Source: an uncultured Clostridia bacterium (lineage in GTDB: Bacteria; Bacillota; Clostridia; Christensenellales; Borkfalkiaceae). From it: a DNA stretch of 64,000 nt. This document shows positions 1-6,545 of the stretch, piece after piece (position 1 is the stretch's first letter; each line of letters begins with the position of its first letter). The position numbers and the translations under genes were made by a program. The stretch covers positions 21,251 to 85,250 of the forward strand of contig CAKQQS010000009.1 in the NCBI GenBank assembly GCA_934271255.1, written 5' to 3'. A model generated the notes under the pieces. It was not told the DNA's origin and made no database searches. It saw only the letters and a list, made by a program, of their open reading frames with translations.

Positions 1-356
1 CGAAAGACAGGTGTTGTCCCGTAAACGAAACGGTTATAAGAGTAAGCGAAGGCGGTACGAGTTACGTCAAGATAGCGAGAGTAACGAACCTTACCGTCGC
101 GTTGAACAAACTTAAAGACAACGGGTACTGGATAACGGGCGCGGAAATCGGCGGGGAAAACTTGTACGACGCGGATTTGACGGGTAAAACGGTTATCGTA
201 ATCGGCGGGGAAGATACGGGCATAAGAAGACTTACGAAAGACACTTGCGACAGAATCGTAACCATACCCATGCAAGGGAAAGTCAATTCGCTCAACGCGT
301 CGGTTGCGTGCGCGGTGGTTGTGTTCGAAGCGCAAAGACAAAGAAGGGGAAAATGA
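1..356 (+). CDS. rlmB: 23S rRNA 2'-O-methyltransferase RlmB (TrmH/SpoU family), C-terminal part only
   Basis: The reading frame is open from the first base of the window and stops at 356, so only about the last 117 residues are present. Seen: the SpoU-family motif with GGEDTGIRRL, followed by TIPMQGKVNSLNASVACAV, which match motifs 2 and 3 that form the trefoil-knot SAM-binding site. The upstream segment with VKIARVTNL also fits RlmB. The family methylates the ribose of a G in the peptidyl-transferase loop of 23S rRNA (G2251 in E. coli). The TGA stop overlaps the ATG of the next gene by four bases (ATGA at 353-356), so the two are translationally coupled. In many Firmicutes rlmB precedes yacP and sigH, which supports both calls. 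The N-terminal substrate-binding domain lies outside the window. Confidence 0.9.
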   Translation, partial: KDRCCPVNETVIRVSEGGTSYVKIARVTNLTVALNKLKDNGYWITGAEIGGENLYDADLTGKTVIVIGGEDTGIRRLTKDTCDRIVTIPMQGKVNSLNASVACAVVVFEAQRQRRGK

Positions 357-889
357 TAAACAAGACGGACGAAGAACTCGTAAAACTGTATAAAGAAGGG
401 AACGAACAGGCGTTTTACGCGTTGCAGCAAAGGTATAAGAAGTATATCGAACATATCGTTCATACTTACTACATAGTGGATATGGATTGCGACGACGTGC
501 GTCAATACGCCACAATCGGGCTGTTGAACGCGACGCAAGGATTTTCGGGCGATAACGCTTTTTTGCCGTACGCGCACAACTGTATAAAAAACGCGGTGAT
601 AAGCGAGATAAGAAAGAGCAACGCGGACAAAAGAAAAGTTTGTTTTATCGATATGATTTATTCGACTTACGTCGATCCGCTTGGTAACGTGGTCGATAAA
701 GACGACGCGGAACGGGTGAAAAAGTTTATAGAAGAAGGGTGTTCCGAAAAAGAAAAGGAAATAATAAACTTGTTTATCGAAGACCATTCGATTAAAGAAA
801 TCGCGGAAAAAGTGAACGTAGATGAAAAAGCCGTAGACAACGCAATTCAGAGAGTAAAGAAAAAAATAAAAGCCGGATTAGGAGATTGA
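353..889 (+). CDS. sigH: RNA polymerase sigma-70 family factor, SigH-like
   Basis: A protein of 178 residues. I chose the ATG at 353, which overlaps the rlmB stop; a longer frame back to 245 would run deep into rlmB and has no support. Residues about 3-90 look like region 2 (DEELVKLYKEGNEQAFYAL, then the DCDDVRQYATIGLLNA segment that matches the core-binding helix). The C-terminal EIAEKVNVDEKAVDNAIQR is a region 4 helix-turn-helix. In Bacillus and Clostridia SigH directs transcription at the onset of sporulation and the stationary phase. The position directly after rlmB is the classic sigH position, which is why I prefer SigH over other small sigma factors. The gene yacP, usual in between, is missing. 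One base separates its stop from dnaX. Confidence 0.75.
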   Translation: MINKTDEELVKLYKEGNEQAFYALQQRYKKYIEHIVHTYYIVDMDCDDVRQYATIGLLNATQGFSGDNAFLPYAHNCIKNAVISEIRKSNADKRKVCFIDMIYSTYVDPLGNVVDKDDAERVKKFIEEGCSEKEKEIINLFIEDHSIKEIAEKVNVDEKAVDNAIQRVKKKIKAGLGD

Positions 890-890
890 G

Positions 891-2519
891 ATGTCTTATT
901 TAGCAATATACAGACAATACAGACCGTTAGGTTTTGACGACGTATGCGGACAAGAACACATAGTCAAAACTCTTAAACGTCAGATAGAAACGGGAAGAAT
1001 AGGACACGCCTATTTGTTTTCGGGGTCAAGGGGTACGGGCAAAACGACAACCGCGAGAATATTCGCCAAAGCGATAAACTGCCTTAACCCGAAAGACGGC
1101 AGTCCGTGCGGAGAATGCGCGGTATGTAAAGGACTTAACAACCCGTCGACTCTCGACGTGGTGGAAATCGACGCTGCGTCGAACAACAGAGTGGACGAGA
1201 TAAGAAACCTTCGCGAAACGGTAACTTTTCCCCCCACGATAGGCAGATATAAAGTTTATATCATCGACGAAGTGCATATGCTTACGGATCAGGCGTTCAA
1301 CGCGTTGTTGAAAACGCTGGAAGAACCGCCGTCGTACGCGGTGTTTATTTTGGCTACGACCGAAGCGCATAAAGTCCCGCAAACTATTTTGTCGAGATGT
1401 ATGCGTTTCGATTTCAGACTTATATCGGAAGACCTTATCGCCGACAGAATCAAAGGCATATACGACGATTTGGGCAAACCGTACGAAGAGTCCGCCGTTC
1501 GCGCGATAGCGAGAGCGGGCAACGGATCGATGCGCGACGCGTTGTCGCTTGCGGATATTTGCGTTTCGTACGGCGCGGGCAAACTGACGTATAAAGACGT
1601 GTCGGAAGTTTTAGGCTCGTCGGACAAAGAGTCCCTTTATTCGTTGATAGAAAGCATTTTCGGAGCGGATAGCGGAGCCGCGCTCGAAACGGTAAACGCC
1701 TTGACGATGAAAGGCAAAGGTATCGGCGTTATAAACGGCGACGTAATATCCGCGCTGAGAGATATTTACGTCGTTTCGTCGTGCGTCGATTTCAACTCGA
1801 TTTTACATTTACCCGAAAGCGAAACGGAAGAACTTAAAAGGTTGGCGGTAATGACCGTTCCGTCGAAAATCATCAGGTGCATAGAACTGTTTTCGGAAAT
1901 CGAAGGGGAACTCAAATATTCCACTCATCCGAGAATTGCGTTTGAAACGGCGGTGATACGTGCTGCAAAACCCGAAACCGACTGGAATATCGAAGCGTTG
2001 ATGGCAAGAATAGCAAAGTTGGAAAAAGAAGTCGAAAACGGCGAGTTTACCGTAAAGGAAGTCGTCCGCGTAAATCGTGAAGTCAAAACGGAAGAGATTA
2101 AACCGACGGTAAAGAACGAACCCGTTGCGGAGCAACCGACTTACAAGAAAATGACGGCGGAAGAGTTTTTCGCCCCCGACAAAAAGACGAAAGAATTGAG
2201 CGACGCAAAGCCTATGGAACTTTTAGGCATTTTAACGAGAAGACTGCGTCAAGGAATGCATACTGCGTTGTGGGCGGCTTTTCAGAACGTCAAGTTAAGG
2301 GTAGAAGGCAACACGCTCGTTGTGTTCGTCGAAACGGAAGGGGACAAGACGATGCTTTCAAGGAAAGACAACGTCGATATCATTAAGAAAATGCTCGACG
2401 AATACGGAGATATAGACGTCGAGATAAAAATCGCGGGCGATTCGCCCGAGAAAAAAGAAATAGACGACGGTATAGACGAATTGCAAAGAATATTCGGCAA
2501 TATCGTAAGAACGGATTAA
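891..2519 (+). CDS. dnaX: DNA polymerase III subunits gamma/tau
   Basis: A protein of 542 residues. It is the clamp-loader ATPase that loads the sliding clamp during replication. Seen: Walker A GSRGTGKT at residues 45-52, zinc-binding cysteines C64, C73, C76 and C79, Walker B with DEVHM at about 126-130, the sensor region LATTEAHKVP and the arginine-finger segment with LSRCMRF. Residues about 380-440 are a charged linker, followed by a C-terminal domain III/tau-like region. Length is normal for a Firmicutes DnaX. The genes dnaX, ybaB and recR follow one another with gaps of 14 and 3 bases, the usual arrangement. No convincing programmed frameshift site for a short gamma form is visible. Confidence 0.95.
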   Translation: MSYLAIYRQYRPLGFDDVCGQEHIVKTLKRQIETGRIGHAYLFSGSRGTGKTTTARIFAKAINCLNPKDGSPCGECAVCKGLNNPSTLDVVEIDAASNNRVDEIRNLRETVTFPPTIGRYKVYIIDEVHMLTDQAFNALLKTLEEPPSYAVFILATTEAHKVPQTILSRCMRFDFRLISEDLIADRIKGIYDDLGKPYEESAVRAIARAGNGSMRDALSLADICVSYGAGKLTYKDVSEVLGSSDKESLYSLIESIFGADSGAALETVNALTMKGKGIGVINGDVISALRDIYVVSSCVDFNSILHLPESETEELKRLAVMTVPSKIIRCIELFSEIEGELKYSTHPRIAFETAVIRAAKPETDWNIEALMARIAKLEKEVENGEFTVKEVVRVNREVKTEEIKPTVKNEPVAEQPTYKKMTAEEFFAPDKKTKELSDAKPMELLGILTRRLRQGMHTALWAAFQNVKLRVEGNTLVVFVETEGDKTMLSRKDNVDIIKKMLDEYGDIDVEIKIAGDSPEKKEIDDGIDELQRIFGNIVRTD

Positions 2520-2533
2520 AAGGAGATATAATT

Positions 2534-2878
2534 ATGGCAGGATTTAAAGGCGGATTCGGCGGCGGATTCGGCGGCGGCTCGATGCAAAATCTTATGAAAC
2601 AAGCGCAAAAGATGCAGGAAGACATCAAAAAAGCGCAAGCGGAACTCGAAGAAGCGGAACTCGAAGGCGCTTCGGGCGGCGGACTCGTAACGGTGGTCGT
2701 CAACGGCAACAAACAAGTCAAAGCGATAAGAATAAGCAAAGAAGCGGTCGATCCCGACGATATAGAAATGCTGGAAGATTTGATAATGGCGGCAATCGGC
2801 GACGCGGGAAGCAAAGCGGACGCCTTGACGGAAGAAAAACTCGGCGCGTACAAAGGAATGGGCGGGGGACTCTTTTAA
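2534..2878 (+). CDS. ybaB: YbaB/EbfC family nucleoid-associated protein
   Basis: A protein of 114 residues. The family forms dimers that bind DNA and is thought to help organise the nucleoid or assist RecR-linked repair. Seen: a glycine-rich start (GFKGGFGGGFGGG), a long helix MQNLMKQAQKMQEDIKKAQAEL's equivalent at residues about 17-40, then a beta region GGGLVTVVVNGNKQVKAI and DPDDIEMLEDLIMAAI, all diagnostic for the family. A Shine-Dalgarno AAGGAG lies at 2519-2524, ten bases before the ATG. It sits between dnaX and recR as in most bacteria. Confidence 0.93.
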   Translation: MAGFKGGFGGGFGGGSMQNLMKQAQKMQEDIKKAQAELEEAELEGASGGGLVTVVVNGNKQVKAIRISKEAVDPDDIEMLEDLIMAAIGDAGSKADALTEEKLGAYKGMGGGLF

Positions 2879-2881
2879 TAA

Positions 2882-3475
2882 ATGGAAGTAAACATTAAAC
2901 CGATCGGTACTCTTATTACGGAGTTTTCGCGTCTTCCGGGCGTCGGACAAAAAACGGCGCAAAGATACGCGTACAGCGTGATAGATATGACCGACGAGCA
3001 GGCGCAAGCGTTTGCGGAAGCGATTATAAACGCAAAAAACAACGTGCATTACTGTAAAGTTTGCGGAAACTTTTGCGAAGGCGAAATATGCGATATCTGC
3101 GCTAACAGAAGTTCGGATACCGTTTGCGTCGTCAAGGACGCGAAAGACGTAATCGCCATAGAAAAAACGCACGGTTACAACGGTCTTTATCACGTTTTGG
3201 GTGGAGTAATATCTCCGCTTAACCATGTTTTTCCGAACGACTTGAAGATTAAAGAACTGCTTAAAAGAATAGGCGACGGCAACGTTAAAGAAGTTATAAT
3301 CGCCACTAACCCCGACGTGGAGGGGGAAGCGACGGCAATGTATTTGTCCAACCTTTTAAAACCGCTGGGAGTAACCGTTTCAAGGCTTGCCCGCGGTATT
3401 TCGACGGGTACGGAACTCGAATACGCCGACGGCGAAACACTTTCGAGAGCGATAGCGGAACGAAGAACTTTATAG
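2882..3475 (+). CDS. recR: Recombination mediator RecR
   Basis: A protein of 197 residues, the normal length. RecR acts with RecO and RecF to load RecA on gapped single-stranded DNA. Seen: a helix-hairpin-helix at about residues 10-32 (LPGVGQKTAQRYA), a zinc finger with C58, C61, C70 and C73, and a Toprim domain from about residue 80 (CVVKDAKDVIAIEKT, later ATNPDVEGEATAMYL). It starts three bases after ybaB and is probably part of the same transcript. Confidence 0.95.
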   Translation: MEVNIKPIGTLITEFSRLPGVGQKTAQRYAYSVIDMTDEQAQAFAEAIINAKNNVHYCKVCGNFCEGEICDICANRSSDTVCVVKDAKDVIAIEKTHGYNGLYHVLGGVISPLNHVFPNDLKIKELLKRIGDGNVKEVIIATNPDVEGEATAMYLSNLLKPLGVTVSRLARGISTGTELEYADGETLSRAIAERRTL

Positions 3476-3486
3476 GAGATTTAACA

Positions 3487-4452
3487 ATGAACATTTCGGT
3501 TTTGGGTTGCGGAAGATGGGGGTCGTTTATCGGCTGGTATCTTGCAACCAACGGACATAAAGTCATACAATGGGGCTTGGAAACGGAACCGAGTTTTCAA
3601 GTGCTTAAAAACACGGGAAGAAACGAGTACGTCGAACTGCATAAAAACATAGAACTTTCGTGCGACTTGGGTTACGCGATCGATTCGAGCGATATTTTGA
3701 TTATTTCGATAAGTTCGCAAGCGCTCAGGTCGTTTATGAAAACGGTTACGGCGTTCGACGTTTCGGAAAAGACTTTCGTTCTTTGCATGAAAGGAATCGA
3801 AGAGTCGACGGGAAAACGTCTTTCCGAAGTGATGATAGAAAGCGGAATCGACAAAAATAAAATAGCCGTATGGGTAGGACCGGGGCATATTCAGGCGTTT
3901 ACGCAAGGCAAACCCAACTGTATGGTTATAGACGGGTACAACAAAGAACTCGTACGCTTTTTGGCGGACAATTTAAGAAGCAACCTTATCAGATTTTATT
4001 ACGGCGACGATATAATCGGCACGGAGATAGGAGCGGCGGCTAAAAACGTTATGGGCATCGCCGCGGGAATGCTCGACGGCGGCGGATACGAAACGCTTAA
4101 AGGTCCGCTTATGGCTCGTGGCGCAAGAGAAGTCGCTCGGCTGATATCCAAAATGGGCGGCAACGAACTGTCCGCTTACGGATTATGCCATTTGGGCGAC
4201 TACGAAACGACTTTGTTTTCCGAGTTTTCCAACAACAGGAGATTCGGCGAAATGTACGTCAAAGGCGAAAAGTTTTCTAAACTCGCCGAAGGGGTTACCA
4301 CCGCGAAAGCAATGCAGAAACTCGGGGAGATTTACGGCGAAGAACTGCCTATCACCAACGCGGTATGCAACATAATTTACGACGGCAAAGACCCCATGCA
4401 GGTATTTTTATCGTTGTTCGGCAGATCGGGGCGCACGGAGTTTGAAAAATGA
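3487..4452 (+). CDS. gpsA: NAD(P)-dependent glycerol-3-phosphate dehydrogenase-like protein
   Basis: A protein of 321 residues, slightly shorter than typical GpsA. GpsA reduces dihydroxyacetone phosphate to sn-glycerol 3-phosphate for phospholipid synthesis in the cytoplasm. Seen: a Rossmann start with G7-C-G9-R-W-G12, the helical C-terminal domain with EIGAAAKNVMGIAAG containing the expected catalytic lysine K186, and the substrate-binding segment SEFSNNRRFGE. The usual SGPSFA motif is replaced by VGPGHIQ at 130-136, so it belongs to a divergent branch and its substrate could differ. A second gpsA elsewhere in the genome cannot be excluded. Its stop overlaps the next start by four bases. Confidence 0.75.
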   Translation: MNISVLGCGRWGSFIGWYLATNGHKVIQWGLETEPSFQVLKNTGRNEYVELHKNIELSCDLGYAIDSSDILIISISSQALRSFMKTVTAFDVSEKTFVLCMKGIEESTGKRLSEVMIESGIDKNKIAVWVGPGHIQAFTQGKPNCMVIDGYNKELVRFLADNLRSNLIRFYYGDDIIGTEIGAAAKNVMGIAAGMLDGGGYETLKGPLMARGAREVARLISKMGGNELSAYGLCHLGDYETTLFSEFSNNRRFGEMYVKGEKFSKLAEGVTTAKAMQKLGEIYGEELPITNAVCNIIYDGKDPMQVFLSLFGRSGRTEFEK

Positions 4453-4901
4453 GATATTCGGGTACGCTTATAGTAGTAAAAAACAAAGAAGAATCGGTAC
4501 GCTTTTATACGGAAACGATGGGACTGTCGGTAGCGTGCGATTTCGGCGAAAGCGTGGTAATGTCGGACGGAGTGTATTTGCAAACCGCCGACAGTTGGAA
4601 AAAACTTCTGGGACTTAAACGCCTTTCGGTCGGCTCTATGAACGAACTCTATTTTGAAGAAAAAGATTTCGACGCGTTCGTTGTAAGACTTAAAAACGCA
4701 AAAATCAAATGCAAAGTCAAAGAAGAACGCTGGGGACAACGCTCGGTACGTTTTTCGGATCCTAACGGACACAGAATAGAAGTAGGCGAAAATATGACGA
4801 GCGTCGCGAAACGGTTACATAACGACGGTATGTCCGAAAAGGACATAGCCCTTAAACTCGACGTGCCTTTAACGTACGTCAGGCAATGTCTGAAATCCTG
4901 A
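4449..4901 (+). CDS. VOC (glyoxalase/bleomycin resistance) fold protein with a C-terminal HTH-like tail
   Basis: A protein of 150 residues. Residues 1 to about 118 look like a single VOC unit: GTLIVVKNKEESVRFYTET, then GDGVYLQTADSW-type strands and a final RSVRFSDPNGHRIEVGE, the usual end of a VOC domain with the metal-ligand glutamate. Such proteins bind metals and small molecules, for example glyoxalase I or fosfomycin enzymes. Residues about 120-150 add VAKRLHNDGMSEKDIALKLD, which looks like a short helix-turn-helix, an unusual attachment. The ATG overlaps the previous stop, so it is co-translated with the gpsA-like gene. The substrate is unknown. Confidence 0.65.
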   Translation: MRYSGTLIVVKNKEESVRFYTETMGLSVACDFGESVVMSDGVYLQTADSWKKLLGLKRLSVGSMNELYFEEKDFDAFVVRLKNAKIKCKVKEERWGQRSVRFSDPNGHRIEVGENMTSVAKRLHNDGMSEKDIALKLDVPLTYVRQCLKS

Positions 4902-5011
4902 TTTCAGACGATTTTTGTCAGGCACTTACGGATTTTTCGTCGTGCTTTTTACCCCGTCGGTCGGTAAAAACGGCGGCGGCTTTTAAAACGTAAAGAATTA
5001 AATACGATTTA

Positions 5012-5036
5012 CCCCTTTGCGATAATCGCAAAGGGG
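5012..5036. repeat. Perfect 11-bp inverted repeat
   Basis: CCCCTTTGCGA at 5012-5022 pairs with TCGCAAAGGGG at 5026-5036 around a three-base loop. It is not followed by a T-run on the + strand. It may be an RNA processing hairpin after the gpsA-VOC genes or a protein-binding palindrome. Confidence 0.6.
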
Positions 5037-5037
5037 C

Positions 5038-5080
5038 TAGTTATATGCTTGTATACGGGTATTTTATACAAGTATAACTA
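5038..5080. repeat. Long AT-rich inverted repeat with a 2-base bulge
   Basis: TAGTTATA plus CTTGTATA (5038-5055, with TG between them) pairs with TATACAAG plus TATAACTA at 5065-5080, giving 16 base pairs and a nine-base loop. No T-run follows. The function is unknown; it lies directly beside another strong hairpin. Confidence 0.55.
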
Positions 5081-5113
5081 CAACTTATGAAAAATATTAA
5101 AACTTATTATGAT

Positions 5114-5140
5114 AAAGGGGGTTTTACCCCTTTTTTTTTC
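5114..5140 (+). terminator. Rho-independent terminator
   Basis: AAAGGGG at 5114-5120 pairs with CCCCTTT at 5127-5133, and the T-tract runs to 5139. It ends the upstream transcription unit (rlmB to the VOC gene) just before a new promoter. Confidence 0.8.
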
Positions 5141-5169
5141 TTGCAAAAAACGCGATATTTTGGTATAAT
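5141..5169 (+). promoter_or_regulatory. Sigma-A type promoter
   Basis: TTGCAA at 5141-5146, a 17-base spacer and a perfect TATAAT at 5164-5169. It would drive the lipoprotein and oligopeptide transporter cluster that starts at 5313, leaving a 5' leader of about 135 bases. Confidence 0.8.
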
Positions 5170-5216
5170 GGTGTGGTTATAATGAGTAATTATAGCAAAA
5201 AAACGAAAAAGCCGCA

Positions 5217-5270
5217 TTTTATGCAAAAAATCTTGCATAAAAGTTGGGTATTTTTGTGTTTATGCATAAA
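5217..5270. promoter_or_regulatory. Cluster of TTTATGCA/TGCATAAA sites in the leader
   Basis: TTTTATGCA at 5217-5225 and TGCATAAAA at 5234-5242 form an inverted repeat, and TTTATGCATAAA at 5259-5270 is a perfect palindrome with the same core. Four half-sites lie within 54 bases directly downstream of the promoter. This arrangement suggests an operator for a dimeric regulator, or an RNA hairpin. Confidence 0.4.
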
Positions 5271-5312
5271 AATCTGTAATAAAAACTAGAAGGAATTAAA
5301 AGGCGACGAAGA

Positions 5313-6518
5313 ATGAAAAAGAAGGGTATAAAAATATTATTATTTTTAATATGCGTTTTGTCCGTTTTTGCCGTGGCGGGGTGTTCCGAAGGGAATCGTT
5401 ACGACGGTAAGGTCAAGGTTGTTTTTGAACTCGAAGGCGGTACTTATTCTAACTGCAAAGCGATAATTTACTATTACAGTTTCGAGAAAGGTACGGAGAA
5501 CCTGATTTTCGAGCCGAGCAAGATTATTTCTCAAAAAGACAAGAAAGAAGAGATTGAAAACGGTAAGAAGGTTTTGGAAGGCTGGTACAGAACGAAAACG
5601 GAAGACGGCACGGATAAGAACGGTAACGTCAAGTACGCGTATTCGGATAAATGGAACTTCGATACCGACAAGGTTACGGACGAAGGGGTAACGCTTTACG
5701 CCAAATGGGTTAGTTACGCTTATGCCGTTTGTTATTATAACGACGCTCACGAAAGAGTGGAAGTCGACCGTTACCCGGTTTTCGGCGGCGACGGTAAAAT
5801 CAACAAGATGAGCATCGACAACATTGCCAGAATGCGTAGCGGTTACACGGCTTTACCGGGCTATTACGATAAAGACGGAAACGTTTGGAACGACGATTTC
5901 GTTCATCCGCAAACGGAAGACAATTCGATAGTCGACGTTTTTGTAAAATACGTCGAGAACGTTAAAGGCTATTCGTGGACGATGGTAAGCGAAGCGAACG
6001 AATTCGTAAGTTGTTTAAGCAACGGCTCGAACGTTTATCTGTTGAACGACATAGATATGAACAACGAAGAAATAAAAGGGCTTAACGAAAACGTTTACGA
6101 CGGAGTTATTTACGGCAACGGACACACTGTTAAAAACTTTGCCGTTAAATGCGAGATTAAAAAAGATTCGAGAACGAACGATTCGGTGTTCGGCGACAAA
6201 TCGATTTTAATTTCTCTGTTCGGCAAATGCAACGACGCGATAATAAAGGACGTAACTTTTGAAAACGTAACCTATACGCTCGATTCGACGTACAGGAGTA
6301 TGGACAGACTGATAGTCGCGCCGATGTGCTTGTCGATGACGGACGGCTGCGAGTTTACCAACGTTACCTTTAACGGAACGTATACGGTAAAGAGTTTGCA
6401 TCAGGACGTGCTTAACAACAAGTTCTTTATAACGCAAAAGTTGAGTTATCTGGAAAACAAAAACGTTAACGAAGATACCGTAACGATAAACTTTACGGAA
6501 ACGACCGTTACCGAATGA
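5313..6518 (+). CDS. Surface lipoprotein with InlB-type repeat and beta-helix-like part
   Basis: A protein of 401 residues. Seen: a lipoprotein signal with lipobox VAGC and lipidated Cys24, so it is exported and anchored on the outer face of the membrane. Residues about 35-130 contain an element ending in LEGWYRTK and LYAKW, as in the Listeria-Bacteroides (InlB B) repeat. Residues about 225-330 (SNVYLLNDIDMNNEEIKGL, YGNGHTVKNFAV) resemble the short beta-helix segments of GLUG-type surface proteins. It precedes oppA by 27 bases and follows the strong promoter, so it is probably the first gene of the peptide-transport operon. Its ligand is unknown. Confidence 0.6.
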   Translation: MKKKGIKILLFLICVLSVFAVAGCSEGNRYDGKVKVVFELEGGTYSNCKAIIYYYSFEKGTENLIFEPSKIISQKDKKEEIENGKKVLEGWYRTKTEDGTDKNGNVKYAYSDKWNFDTDKVTDEGVTLYAKWVSYAYAVCYYNDAHERVEVDRYPVFGGDGKINKMSIDNIARMRSGYTALPGYYDKDGNVWNDDFVHPQTEDNSIVDVFVKYVENVKGYSWTMVSEANEFVSCLSNGSNVYLLNDIDMNNEEIKGLNENVYDGVIYGNGHTVKNFAVKCEIKKDSRTNDSVFGDKSILISLFGKCNDAIIKDVTFENVTYTLDSTYRSMDRLIVAPMCLSMTDGCEFTNVTFNGTYTVKSLHQDVLNNKFFITQKLSYLENKNVNEDTVTINFTETTVTE

Positions 6519-6545
6519 TATGACAACATATAAGGAGTAAGATAT

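Larger units (their letters stand above)
4902..5312. other. Intergenic region with several palindromes, a terminator and a promoter
   Basis: No coding region is visible in these 411 bases. They hold, in order, two perfect or near-perfect hairpins (5012-5036 and 5038-5080), a rho-independent terminator (5114-5140), a strong promoter (5141-5169) and a 5' leader of about 135 bases with ATGCA-type inverted repeats. Separate entries describe these. Confidence 0.8.

Noticed and set aside
245..352. Upstream extension of the sigma factor
   Set aside because: It would overlap rlmB by over 100 bases and encodes no conserved residues. The ATG at 353 gives a normal region 2 start.
2452..2458. A-run near the dnaX 3' end as a programmed frameshift site
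   Set aside because: The phase is not that of the classic slippery heptamer and it lies too close to the end of the gene to make a gamma form.
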